Shown: positions 52,785 to 61,506 of the stretch, one piece after another
Position numbering within the stretch: the first letter of the stretch is position 1
How the letters are laid out: each line of letters begins with the position of its first letter
NCBI GenBank assembly: GCA_949290575.1
Contig: CASESJ010000005.1
Location: 1 to 64,000, forward strand
DNA length: 64,000 bases
Origin: an uncultured Clostridia bacterium
GTDB lineage: Bacteria; Bacillota; Clostridia; Christensenellales; Borkfalkiaceae
Direction: 5' to 3'
Position numbers and translations under genes: made by a program
Notes under the pieces: generated by a model
Database searches by the model: none
Told to the model about the DNA's origin: nothing
The model's input: only the letters and a program-made list of their open reading frames with translations

Positions 52785-53075
52785 CTACTCCTCTTTGATT
52801 ATGTCGGAAAAGTCGAGGCACTCCATTGCAAGGCGAAGACCGAACTTGAAACCGCGGATGTAATAGTTCTCCTCTTCCAGCGCGTGGCGTTCGCCGTACA
52901 GGTCGACAAATTCGTCGAAGAGTTTGAGCTGCTCGCCCGTAAGTTGGGGGCGCAGTTTGTCGTATATTTCGGTCTCGCGATGGTCGATTTTTTTGTATTC
53001 ATCTGATCTTGGCGAACGGATTATTTCGTCCGAAAGAGTGCCTCGAAAGAAGGCTTTTATCAGTTTGCTTTGCAT
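52785..53075 (-). CDS. DUF6809-like small protein
   Basis: 96 residues, helical and charged, with MQSKLIKAFFRGTL at the start and a YIRGFKFGLRLAMECL C-terminal helix; this pattern is common in small Firmicutes proteins linked to mobile elements (DUF6809). Function unknown. It is the rightmost gene of the element, 230 bp from attR, reading inward. Its GC content is like the backbone. Confidence 0.65.
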   Translation of the reverse strand: MQSKLIKAFFRGTLSDEIIRSPRSDEYKKIDHRETEIYDKLRPQLTGEQLKLFDEFVDLYGERHALEEENYYIRGFKFGLRLAMECLDFSDIIKEE

Positions 53076-53165
53076 AATTTGCTCCGTAATTCATTATTCA
53101 CATTTTTTTAACAAAAGACTGTTTTGCCATGAAAATTTGTTAAATTTTTACATTGGGAATATGAG

Positions 53166-53277
53166 GGGAACTGAAAATTTGAATGACGGATTGAGAAGAG
53201 AGAAATCGGGCATTTCTGAGTGTTTTTGATTGATTTTGGCTGAAAAGTCGCTGTTTTGAAAACCTGAATTGGGAACT
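53166..53277. promoter_or_regulatory. Candidate integrase arm sites, right end
   Basis: GGGAACTGA at 53166-53174 and GGGAACT at 53271-53277, the same motifs as near attL. Confidence 0.4.
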
Positions 53278-53304
53278 AAGACACCTTGAAAAGGCTGAAA
53301 TCTC

Positions 53305-53404
53305 CTCTGACTCCGTCATTCGGGTGTTCAAATCACTTCGCCCCAGCCAAAAGCACTATATGTTGTGGTTTGTTTGAATTCAGACACAATTGTAGTGCTT
53401 TTTT
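53305..53404. repeat. Right attachment repeat (attR)
   Basis: Displaced copy of the tRNA-Gln 3' half and terminator; identical to attL for the first 57 bp and differing at three positions in the next 43. It lacks the tRNA 5' half, so it is not a functional tRNA gene. Confidence 0.95.
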
Positions 53405-53712
53405 TGCGGCATTTTTTGCCGTTTTGAGGGGACTGATTGGGGACCGACAGACAAAAGACAATACTTACGCATAAGACGCCGCCCGCGACAGAATGTCGCG
53501 GGCGGCGTTTACATTTTGACTATAAATTAAAATAAAAAATACTTTTACATTTAAATTATTTATGAAATATCAGCACAATGAAGTTTCTGCGGCACAGACA
53601 GCAGACAAAAATCTGTCTGCACCTGAAATAAGCTGTGCACCTTACATAACGTTGACATTGCCAAAGGGCAAAAATCAGGCAATGCGCAATCGTGCGCCAA
53701 TAGGCAGATATT
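53405..53712. other. Non-coding region right of the element
   Basis: Contains arm-like motifs (GGGGACTGA at 53428, TTGGGGACCGA at 53437), a 15-bp hairpin (53476-53490/53494-53508) with a poor T-run, and otherwise AT-rich DNA without a gene. Confidence 0.5.
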
Positions 53713-54573
53713 TCAGTCCTTGAGCTCGCGCCAGGACTTTATGTGATGAATTGCCGTGCCGAAGTCGGCGGGGACAAGTTTTTTTAGCTCTTCGAGCTGG
53801 GAATACATGAACTGCGCGCCCTCCTCATAGAAGGTAATAAAACCGCTCTCGTCGCTCTGACCCGTCTCGACGCCGAGATTTAACCTCTTGCCCACGCTCT
53901 TCGCATAGGCAATTTCGTCCTCGGCACAGTCATAAATGCTCTGACAGCTGTCGCGGTAGCTCATTAAAGTCACGCGCGAGGCAATGTCGATTATGTGCGC
54001 GTACACAGGCTTGGTTGCGCCATTGATAGTTACTTCATCATCCAACCAGACGGGAATGTCGTACTCTGTAAATTCCCCGGGATGGCTGTCGCGTATGTCG
54101 CGGACGAGATTTACAAAGTCGGATAAGAGTTCCGCCCTGCGCTCTTCAAACTGCGGATGCTGATGGGGCTCTATGTCGAAATGTATGCCGGCGAACGTGC
54201 TGCCGCCATGCCGCTGAAAGGCAGAATATTGGTCTAAAAGTTCGGTTAGACCCGACATATCCTCTATCCATTGATATCTGCCCGTCAGCCAGTATACCTT
54301 AATACCCTTTGAATTTGCCTTTGAGATGAAGTCGCTGGTTTTTTCGGTAAACGACGAAGTATAATAATAAATTTCGTTGACGCCGTTTTCCTCGGCAAAG
54401 TCGAGATATGTATCGTCAAGCCTGTTATCCCACCACCACACGCCGAAGGGACGCTTATCCGCCTCGCTCTGCGGGCGGACGGCAAACGCAATAATCGCTA
54501 TTACTATAACCGCCGAGAGCGCAATCGCCCAGACGGCAACTATAATTTTTCCGCACTTTGAAAGTTTTTCCAT
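53713..54573 (-). CDS. Membrane-anchored TIM-barrel-like protein, unknown function
   Basis: 286 residues. An N-terminal hydrophobic helix (about residues 8-30) anchors or exports it. The extracellular part resembles glycoside-hydrolase-like barrels: GVWWWDNRLDD, NEIYYYTS, GIHFDIEPHQHPQFEER with the acidic DIE at the end of a strand, and VTLMSYRDS. A catalytic role on polysaccharide is possible, but no family is certain. The start at 54573 has GGTGAG before it and lies only about 10 nt past the predicted transcript start. Confidence 0.72.
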   Translation of the reverse strand: MEKLSKCGKIIVAVWAIALSAVIVIAIIAFAVRPQSEADKRPFGVWWWDNRLDDTYLDFAEENGVNEIYYYTSSFTEKTSDFISKANSKGIKVYWLTGRYQWIEDMSGLTELLDQYSAFQRHGGSTFAGIHFDIEPHQHPQFEERRAELLSDFVNLVRDIRDSHPGEFTEYDIPVWLDDEVTINGATKPVYAHIIDIASRVTLMSYRDSCQSIYDCAEDEIAYAKSVGKRLNLGVETGQSDESGFITFYEEGAQFMYSQLEELKKLVPADFGTAIHHIKSWRELKD

Positions 54574-54589
54574 ACTGCTCACCGAATAT

Positions 54590-54618
54590 ATTATAATATA
54601 CTTTTTATCATATTGCAA
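54590..54618 (-). promoter_or_regulatory. Promoter of the TIM-barrel-like gene
   Basis: Minus strand TTGCAA (54613-54618), 17 bp, TATAAT (54590-54595); predicted start about 54583. Confidence 0.82.
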
Positions 54619-54632
54619 TGCACAAAATAAGA

Positions 54633-54656
54633 CGGCGTCCGCATACGCGGACGCCG
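54633..54656 (-). terminator. Terminator of the pectin esterase gene
   Basis: 10-bp GC stem (54633-54642 with 54647-54656), minus strand tail TCTTATTTT. Confidence 0.75.
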
Positions 54657-54690
54657 CTTTATTTTATGTGGTATTAGTTATCTGTTTTAA

Positions 54691-57600
54691 TCAGACAACT
54701 TCGATAGTTACGCTATAGAAACGCACAGCCTGTATAGTGTTGGTAAGCGTTACAACAGAACCTCCATCAACGTTAAATACGACTGTTTCTTCAGGATACG
54801 AGCCACTGCCATTAGCGAATGTATGTGTCTGACTGCTGTCGCCGCTTACGCCAAGCGTAACTGTTGTATCCTTACCACCAGCCTTAACAGTAATCTTTAC
54901 AGATTTGCCTGCATATTCAGCACCGGTAAGATCAATCTTAAGTTCACGATCTTTACCGTCACCCTGTATATAATCACTACCCTGTTTCCACTGCTGGCTA
55001 CCGCCTATGCTTACAAGTGTCTTAGTACCCGTACTGTCGAAAATGTAGTAATCACCAGATATCTTAGGTGTTTTATTGTTTGTAGGATCAAACACTACGG
55101 GTGTACTCGTTGTTGCGTTTGTGGAAATTACCGCACCAGTGAAAGAAATAGTTACAGGATCAACGGTTGCTGAACCTGCATCGCCGAGAACAGCATACAG
55201 CGTTGTTTCTGCTGTGAGAGTAAGCGTACTTACATCAACCGCTGTACCGCCCGCAGTTGTTGCAAAACCTTCGATCACTTTGCCGCCCAGCTCGGTATCG
55301 TCGACAGCAGCCTTAAGTTCGGAAACGGTAATCTTTCCGCCGACATAACCATATGCCGTGCCTACGACTGTATCGTCTGCAAGTTTAATCGTGATTGTAG
55401 CCACCTGAACGGGAGTGCCGTCCCATGCGTCTGCATAGGTCATATTGCCGTTGGTTGCGCCGAAGATGGTTGCAAGAGTGGTGTATTCGGTTGCCTGAGC
55501 ATCGTTCATAACCGTGCACATATTGGCAATTACACCCGTGGTTGCGTCTGCCGTTGCAAGAATTTCGTCCGTAAGTGCGCCTGCGCCGGTATTGCCGTAT
55601 TCGAACAGCTTGGTTGCGTCGGGAGCGGCGTTCATCTTGGTGTAACGGTCGTTCTTTACGCTTTCCGTGTTGCCGTAAGCTTCGAGCGAGTAAGCATCGG
55701 AGATATTGCACTCGATGAATGCAACAGTCATATATACATCCCAGCCGCGTGCAAGGGATACGGTGCCTGCCGTTACGTGCTCGTCAGCCGTAAGCGTGCA
55801 GTTATCGAAGATGTAACCATACTTGACATCGTCGCCGCCGTTATCTATACCCTTGGTTGCCACAATGTAGCCGCCGTTCTTGGGATCATCTGCGCCGATA
55901 GTTGTAAGCGTGCAGCCCGTGAAGTAGCAGGTTGCGTTGTAACCGAAGATGTAGTCCGTTCTGCCTTCGATATTGCAGTTTTCGTATACCTGACGACCCG
56001 TCATGGCATACAGCGTATCGTGATAGGACGTGAAGTTGCAGTTCTTGAAGTAGGACTTATCTGCCTGAACGAGGCAAGCAACTGCCTGAGTATCTTTCTC
56101 TACAAGAGTGAGCGACTCCTGATAGAGCGCGTTGGTGTTGTAATAGTTCTTGAAGGTTATGCCCTCTGCATAGAAACCTTCTGCGCTTTCGCGGATGGAA
56201 ACCGTTGCAGAGCCGTCAGTCGAATATACCATTGAACCGCTGGGGTCGAGCAGACCTGCGAGAGCGTCGAATACTATAGTAGTCGTAGCCGCGCCTGCGC
56301 CGATGAGCCTGACGTTGGGTATATCGATTTCTACCTTTTCTTCATAAGTGCCTGCGGCAACGTTTATCGTCTTGGTAAGTCCGTCCGCCGTGCCCATGAG
56401 CTTGAATGCCTGAATTGCATCGTTGATTGTCTTGACTGTAAGCACGCCGTCGGTTACTCCTACGGTGCCTGCAGCGTCAACCTTGACGGTCGTCTTGCTT
56501 GCAGCCGAGAGGTCAACTACGTTTACGGTATAGGTTGCGCTCTTGCCGGATGCGGAGACGGTAACCGTCTTAGCTCCTGCAGTTGCTGTGTCTGCCGAAG
56601 ATACGGAATATTCTGTGCTGTTGAGAATGAATACTTCCTCACCTTCAACGCCCGTTGCAGTGCAGACTGCCTGTACAGCGAGGTTATCGGAATTGAACGT
56701 GTCGCCCACTTTGAAGAGCTTCTGTACGGGAAGGGTTATTCTGCCCGTGCCGAGCGAATAGTCGGAAAGTTCAAGGCTGTCAACCGCATATACGACTACT
56801 TCATAATTTGTCGTGAAAGGCGTAGTTGCGCCGTCGGGAGTATACGAAACGGTTACGGTATATTTGCCGGACGTGCTCATATTTACAGCGGAGCTGTCCA
56901 CCTGATAGCCGGAAGTAATTGCATCCTTTCTGCCGTTAGCATAGTTGAGCGTTACATTGAGACCGGTCGTTTCGAAGCTTCTGCCGGAAAGGAACTTGGT
57001 AGCCGCACCGCTTACGGTTATACCCGTAGCTTCAGATTTTGCAAGCTCTTCCACAACAGTAAGATTAGTCACTCTTGCAGATATGGAAGTTCTTATTATA
57101 TATGTACCTGCGGGCATGCTCTCACCCTCGCCCTTGCCGTAAGCAAAGTTGCCGGAAACCTTATTTGCAACCGAACCAAGTGCTTTTACAACCGTTTCGC
57201 TGCCGTCCGTACCAACCGAAATAAGAGTAATTTCGGTATCGCCTTTGGTCGAAGCGCCTTCAGCCGTGAAGGAAATAGAGTTGGTCTTGCCGCCGAGGAC
57301 AATGGTTATATCCTTGCCCTGCGTATTTATTGTCGCGCCTGCATCTTCGGGCTTGGTACCCTGACCGAACGTGAATTTGCCTATAGTAGTGTCAACTGCG
57401 AACTTGCCGTCAGAGCCGACAGGTGCGGCTGCCACAGCAGCTGCACCAAGTACTGTCGTTACATTTTCGTACTCTACTTCGCTCTGAGTATTCCACTTTG
57501 CGTACAGCGTGATGTTGCCTGTTACGGGAGTTGAGAAGTCATATGCCTGTGTGCACGCTTCGTCCGTATACCAGCCGCCGAACGTCTTTGTCGTGTCGGT

Positions 57601-58053
57601 ATTGGTGGGGTCTGCGGGTCTTGCCACGGCATCGCCCTCTTCAACGGTTGCGGGGTCAACGGCAGAGCCGCCCATGGAGTTGAACGTTACGGTGTATTCC
57701 GTAACTGCCTGGCTCTGCGTATTCCACTTTGCGTAAAGAGTTATGTTTGCGGTGATGGGCGTATTGAAATCAAACGCCTGCGTGCATGCCGCGTCGGTGT
57801 ACCAGCCGCCGAACGTCTTTGTAGTATCGGTATTGGTGGGGTTTGCGGGCTTTGTTACCTTCTCGCCATCTTTTACGGTCTTTGCTTCGACAGCCGAACC
57901 ACCGTTAGAGTTGAAAGTTACGGTGTATGTAGTGGTCTGCGTCTGCTCGGTATCGTCATCTGGATTTGCGCAACCGGAAATTACGCCTGCCGATGCAACG
58001 GTAAGAGTAGATACCGCTGCGAGCAAAAAGATGAGTAAAGTTCTTTTCTTCAT
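54691..58053 (-). CDS. Secreted lipoprotein pectin methylesterase with InlB-type repeats
   Basis: 1120 residues. The signal peptide ends in a lipobox with Cys28 (VISGC). Two InlB/Flg_new-type B repeats (about 42-113 and 119-190) are nearly identical. Ig-like and unknown beta domains follow (200-560). The pectin esterase (CE8) beta-helix spans about 565-880, with catalytic Asp in FTSYHDTLYA and GRTDYIFGYN and the Arg in SLARGWDVY. A last B-repeat-like region (about 900-960) and a C-terminal beta domain (to 1120), probably carbohydrate-binding, complete it. It would demethylate pectin at the cell surface. Confidence 0.88.
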   Translation of the reverse strand: MKKRTLLIFLLAAVSTLTVASAGVISGCANPDDDTEQTQTTTYTVTFNSNGGSAVEAKTVKDGEKVTKPANPTNTDTTKTFGGWYTDAACTQAFDFNTPITANITLYAKWNTQSQAVTEYTVTFNSMGGSAVDPATVEEGDAVARPADPTNTDTTKTFGGWYTDEACTQAYDFSTPVTGNITLYAKWNTQSEVEYENVTTVLGAAAVAAAPVGSDGKFAVDTTIGKFTFGQGTKPEDAGATINTQGKDITIVLGGKTNSISFTAEGASTKGDTEITLISVGTDGSETVVKALGSVANKVSGNFAYGKGEGESMPAGTYIIRTSISARVTNLTVVEELAKSEATGITVSGAATKFLSGRSFETTGLNVTLNYANGRKDAITSGYQVDSSAVNMSTSGKYTVTVSYTPDGATTPFTTNYEVVVYAVDSLELSDYSLGTGRITLPVQKLFKVGDTFNSDNLAVQAVCTATGVEGEEVFILNSTEYSVSSADTATAGAKTVTVSASGKSATYTVNVVDLSAASKTTVKVDAAGTVGVTDGVLTVKTINDAIQAFKLMGTADGLTKTINVAAGTYEEKVEIDIPNVRLIGAGAATTTIVFDALAGLLDPSGSMVYSTDGSATVSIRESAEGFYAEGITFKNYYNTNALYQESLTLVEKDTQAVACLVQADKSYFKNCNFTSYHDTLYAMTGRQVYENCNIEGRTDYIFGYNATCYFTGCTLTTIGADDPKNGGYIVATKGIDNGGDDVKYGYIFDNCTLTADEHVTAGTVSLARGWDVYMTVAFIECNISDAYSLEAYGNTESVKNDRYTKMNAAPDATKLFEYGNTGAGALTDEILATADATTGVIANMCTVMNDAQATEYTTLATIFGATNGNMTYADAWDGTPVQVATITIKLADDTVVGTAYGYVGGKITVSELKAAVDDTELGGKVIEGFATTAGGTAVDVSTLTLTAETTLYAVLGDAGSATVDPVTISFTGAVISTNATTSTPVVFDPTNNKTPKISGDYYIFDSTGTKTLVSIGGSQQWKQGSDYIQGDGKDRELKIDLTGAEYAGKSVKITVKAGGKDTTVTLGVSGDSSQTHTFANGSGSYPEETVVFNVDGGSVVTLTNTIQAVRFYSVTIEVV

Positions 58054-58457
58054 TATTTGTCTCCCTGAAAGTTTTATATTACGGCAGCGTTTATGCGCTG
58101 TACCTGTCCTGATTAAAAGATGCCCGCCTTAAGAGCTTTATGAGTGCGGACCGAAGGGGTTTTTGTCGGTTTTAATCGCCTTCCCCCCCCCGTCTTTCGC
58201 CGCTCGGTGTTAATCGCTAAAAAATAATGAAAAATTATAACAATATGATATCACAGACTTGTTTGTTTGTAAAGTATTTTGAGCATATTTTAAAAATTAA
58301 AAACCGACAAATTGCGACATGCTCCGCCATCGCCCGAAACGCGCCTGCGCCAACGCATTTCTGCGCCAAAAAACAAAAAAGCCGCCCCGACTTAAACCTT
58401 TAAGTCGGGGCGGCGAAAGCACTGTCAAAAATTTTATCCGCCGTCGGATTTTGAAAA
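58054..58457. other. Leader region of the pectin esterase with a C9 tract
   Basis: Minus-strand promoter TTTACA (58268-58273), 17 bp, TATCAT (58245-58250) gives a leader of about 185 nt. Inside it are nine consecutive C (58183-58191; G on the mRNA), two near-copies of GCGATTAAMACCGA flanking the tract, and a CAGCG/CGCTG hairpin. No known riboswitch was matched. Confidence 0.55.
58371..58414 (-). terminator. Terminator of the nadB-nadC-niaR operon
   Basis: 16-bp stem (58381-58396 with 58399-58414) followed on the minus strand by six T, G and six T. Confidence 0.9.
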
Positions 58458-58967
58458 TCAGATTTCTATTAAAAAGCCTTTGCCGCGCAGAGCGCGCTCT
58501 ATGCCGTCGAGCGTCTCTTCGCTGTCGGCGGACACCGTGTGGTAGTGATAGCCGTCAGTAACGCTCATCAGGGGCTTTGACGCTCCCGAAACGAGCGAAC
58601 GATACAGCTCTTCGGCGTGGGTATGCGTGACGAGGTCGAGGCGGGCGGCTATTCTGCCGTAGACCCTGTGATTGACGAAGATGTCCTCCACCCTGCCGCC
58701 GAGAGAAATTATGAGTTCCGCCTCCTCTACGAGCTGACCTAAGGTGTGTCTGCACTTGAATACGCGCTCGGCGCGCACTCCGCCGCCCAGCACATAGCCG
58801 CGGTTGGTGGATATGACGTCGTAGCCGTTGGCGCGGAGTATGGCTATATCCTGCACGATTACCTGACGGGATACGCCGAATTTATCCGACAGCATGCCCG
58901 CAGGTATTGCGGACGACGTGTTGCCCAAAAGGCTTAAAATTTCGTTGCGCCTCTCTGCCGCTTTCAT
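58458..58967 (-). CDS. niaR: Niacin-responsive transcriptional repressor NiaR
   Basis: 169 residues. An N-terminal HTH_11 winged helix (about 5-58) is followed by the 3H ligand domain, whose conserved histidines are seen in KCRHT, VNHRVYG and HYHTV. NiaR with nicotinic acid represses NAD biosynthesis and niacin uptake genes. It follows nadC directly and its operator covers the operon promoter, so it controls its own expression. Confidence 0.93.
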   Translation of the reverse strand: MKAAERRNEILSLLGNTSSAIPAGMLSDKFGVSRQVIVQDIAILRANGYDVISTNRGYVLGGGVRAERVFKCRHTLGQLVEEAELIISLGGRVEDIFVNHRVYGRIAARLDLVTHTHAEELYRSLVSGASKPLMSVTDGYHYHTVSADSEETLDGIERALRGKGFLIEI

Positions 58968-59828
58968 TTAACCCTCCAGCGGGCGGAGATTTTTGAGCGA
59001 CAAGTCGAGTATGGGCGCAGAGTGCGTCAGCGCGCCCGAAGACACGAAGTCCACGCCCGTATCTATAATATCTCTGATATTGTCCTTGGTGACGTTGCCG
59101 CTGCATTCGGTCTGCGCTCTGCCGTCTATGAGCTTTACCGCCTCCTTCATCTGTGCGGGGGTCATGTTGTCGAGCATTATTATGTCCGCGCCCGCCTCGA
59201 CCGCCTCGCGGCACATATCGAGGTTTTCAACCTCCACCTCAATCTTCCTGACGAAGGGCGCGTACTCCTTGGCGAGCTCTATTGCCCTCTTCACGCTGCC
59301 CGCCGCGCCTATGTGGTTGTCCTTCAAGAGAATGCCGTCCGAAAGATTGTAGCGGTGATTGCAGCCCCCGCCCACCTTGACGGCGTACTTTTCGAATATG
59401 CGCATGTTTGGCGTAGTCTTGCGGGTATCGAGAAGCTTGGTCTTGCTGCCCGCAAGCAGGTCTGCCATCTTCCTCGTGTAGGTGGCAATGCCGCTCATTC
59501 TCTGAAGATAGTTGAGCGCGGTGCGCTCGCCCGACAGAAGGACGCGTATGTCGCCCGTCACCTTGCCGAGGAGCTGACCCTTCTTTACTTCGTCGCCCTC
59601 CTTGACGAAAAATTCGCACTTAGTCGCCGCGTCGAGCAGTTCGAAAGTGCGCGCAAAGACATACAGACCGCAGATTACGCCGTCCTGCTTGCATATGAGC
59701 TGTACTTCGCCATGTACCGCCTCGCGCATTACCGCGTTGGTGGTTACGTCCTCGCTGGTGATGTCCTCCGCGAGGGCTGATTTTATGAGTGCGTCGCCGT
59801 TGACGGCGTTGGTTATGGGATTATTCAT
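58968..59828 (-). CDS. nadC: Quinolinate phosphoribosyltransferase (carboxylating)
   Basis: Converts quinolinate and PRPP to nicotinate mononucleotide; 286 residues. Family segments are LNYLQRMSGIATYTR (about 108-122), LDTRKTTPNMR (about 136-146), GGGCNHRYNLSDGILLKDNH and the C-terminal ECSGNVTKDN. It overlaps nadB by 8 bp. Confidence 0.95.
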   Translation of the reverse strand: MNNPITNAVNGDALIKSALAEDITSEDVTTNAVMREAVHGEVQLICKQDGVICGLYVFARTFELLDAATKCEFFVKEGDEVKKGQLLGKVTGDIRVLLSGERTALNYLQRMSGIATYTRKMADLLAGSKTKLLDTRKTTPNMRIFEKYAVKVGGGCNHRYNLSDGILLKDNHIGAAGSVKRAIELAKEYAPFVRKIEVEVENLDMCREAVEAGADIIMLDNMTPAQMKEAVKLIDGRAQTECSGNVTKDNIRDIIDTGVDFVSSGALTHSAPILDLSLKNLRPLEG

Positions 59829-61170
59829 TGCTCTCTCCTTTTGCCTGCGCCTGCGCGGCGCATTTTTTATTCTCTTCTTCGATAGCGTCGAGCACTATCT
59901 GTCTGTAACTCTTTAAAAGTTTTGCCGAATTGGTGTATTCCGCGACGTTGAGCGCGTTCTTTGCGGCAATCGCCCTTTCGCGGTCGATGGGCGAATAGTT
60001 CATGTCGATGTCCTGCGCCGCGCGCTTTGCAAAGAGCAGGCTCTCTAAAAGCGAATTGGACGCAAGGCGGTTCTTGCCGTGCACGCCGTTGCAGCACGTC
60101 TCCCCCACGGCATACAGACGGGGCATTGTCGTCGCGCCCTTCGTATCGCTGCGTATGCCGCCCATGAAGTAGTGCTGCGAGGGCACTACGGGTATGCACT
60201 CGCGGAAGACGTCATAGCCCTCGTTGAGGCAGTGCTGCACTATGCCGGGGAAGTGACTTATGACCTCTTCCCTCGGTATGGGGCGCATATCCAGCCAGAC
60301 GTGGTCAGTGCCGTCCTTTTCCATCTGTTTGCGTATTTCGGCGGTGACTATGTCGCGGGGCTTGAGCTCGTCCGTGAACCTTTGAAAATTCTTGTCGAGC
60401 AACACCGCGCCCTCGCCGCGCACGCTCTCTGAGATTAAAAATCTTCTGCCCTTCTTCTTGGAATAGAGCGTTGTGGGGTGTATCTGAATATAGTTTATAT
60501 GGTCTACGGCAATGCCGTGCTTAAGGCATATCGCCAGCGCGTCGCCCGTGAGTATGCGGAAGTTTGTAGAGTTCTCGAACACTCCGCCTATGCCGCCGCT
60601 CGCGAGCACGGTGTAGTCGGCGAACAGCTTATAAAGCCTGCCGTTTTTGCCGTCCCTCGCCACTATGCCGTAGCACTGCTCGCCGTCGGTGATTATGTCG
60701 AGCATGGTAACATAGGGCACTATGAGAATGTTCCTGCGCGAGCGCGCAACTTTCATGAGTTTCGAGGTTATTTCCCTGCCCGTAGTGTCCTCGTGAAAGC
60801 ATATTCTCGGTCGGGAATGTCCGCCCTCCTTGGTGTAGGCGAGCGACCCGTCCTCCTCGCGCGCAAAATCTACGCCGTAGCATATCAGATCGTTTATAAC
60901 CTCCTGCGAGCCGCGTATCATCGCCTCCACCGCCTCGGGATTGTTTTCGTAATGCCCCGCGCGCATGGTGTCCTCGAAGTAGCTGGCATAGTCGCCCTCT
61001 TCGGGCAACCTGCATATGCCGCCCTGCGCAAGATAGCTGTCCGACTTGTCGGGCGTCTCCTTGCAGATGACGAGCACATTTTTGTCAGGCGTTATGTTGA
61101 GCGCGCAGTTGAGCCCCGCCACGCCCGTGCCGACTATTATCACATCGTATTTTTTTGCAAGCTTTATCAT
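59821..61170 (-). CDS. nadB: L-aspartate oxidase
   Basis: Oxidises aspartate to iminoaspartate, the first step of de novo NAD synthesis; 449 residues, somewhat short (E. coli 540). The FAD motif is IIVGTGVAGLNCALN (about 11-25); LASGGIGGVF and GGIRSDTKGAT belong to the succinate-dehydrogenase/fumarate-reductase flavoprotein family. The C-terminal helical domain is reduced. The start at 61170 has AGAGGAAG upstream; the frame is open further but would cross the promoter. Its partner nadA is not in this window. Confidence 0.92.
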   Translation of the reverse strand: MIKLAKKYDVIIVGTGVAGLNCALNITPDKNVLVICKETPDKSDSYLAQGGICRLPEEGDYASYFEDTMRAGHYENNPEAVEAMIRGSQEVINDLICYGVDFAREEDGSLAYTKEGGHSRPRICFHEDTTGREITSKLMKVARSRRNILIVPYVTMLDIITDGEQCYGIVARDGKNGRLYKLFADYTVLASGGIGGVFENSTNFRILTGDALAICLKHGIAVDHINYIQIHPTTLYSKKKGRRFLISESVRGEGAVLLDKNFQRFTDELKPRDIVTAEIRKQMEKDGTDHVWLDMRPIPREEVISHFPGIVQHCLNEGYDVFRECIPVVPSQHYFMGGIRSDTKGATTMPRLYAVGETCCNGVHGKNRLASNSLLESLLFAKRAAQDIDMNYSPIDRERAIAAKNALNVAEYTNSAKLLKSYRQIVLDAIEEENKKCAAQAQAKGESNE

Positions 61171-61211
61171 TAAAATTCTTCCTCTGCCCCGAAGGGCTCT
61201 TGTTGTAATAA

Positions 61212-61252
61212 TTTTACAGTAAAACTTTACACCTGTCAAGTCAACTGTAAAC
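61212..61252 (-). promoter_or_regulatory. NiaR operator and promoter of the NAD operon
   Basis: Minus strand TTGACA (61235-61240), 17 bp, TAAAAT (61212-61217). The -35 box lies inside a 26-bp imperfect palindrome (61227-61252) with half-site TTTACACCTGTCA, the known NiaR motif around ACCTGTC. Binding would block RNA polymerase. Confidence 0.85.
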
Positions 61253-61506
61253 AATTTTACGGCGCGCGGCAATTTTTTTGCCGCGCGCCGCGCAAACTGA
61301 AGATACTTTCTGTTGACAAATCACAGCTAAAAGCTTACGCCCCTGCTTCCGAACGAGAACGCGCCCGCGGCTGCGGGCGCGGGGTCAGTCCGAAGAGTGT
61401 CTTGTCGGAGGAACTGATTTCAATATTCAGCGCGCCCCGCGGACTGCGGGGCGCGCTGAATACGTATATGCCGACCGCATTTATGGGCGGCTGTTTTTCG
61501 CGGACG
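61253..61506. other. Intergenic cluster of three GC-rich palindromes
   Basis: Hairpins at 61260-61290 (12 bp, T5 loop), 61361-61380 (8 bp) and 61424-61462 (17 bp with the GCGCGCC core). None has a T-run. No gene is visible. Confidence 0.5.

Larger units (their letters stand above)
28273..53404. mobile_element. Integrative element (about 25 kb) carrying a surface-glycan locus
   Basis: Bounded by a 100-bp direct repeat whose left copy is the 3' half of tRNA-Gln plus its terminator. Next to the left copy is a tyrosine integrase pointing toward the tRNA. Inside lie a sigma-70-like protein, a small RNA, an HUH Rep and the glycan operon; the right end has a DUF6809 protein. No conjugation genes, relaxase distinct from Rep, or phage structural genes are present. 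It is best described as an integrative element with rolling-circle replication, perhaps mobilised by a helper. Base composition differs strongly from the flanks. Confidence 0.88.

Noticed and set aside
53305..53404. Second tRNA-Gln gene
   Set aside because: Only the 3' half from the anticodon loop is present; it is the displaced attachment copy.
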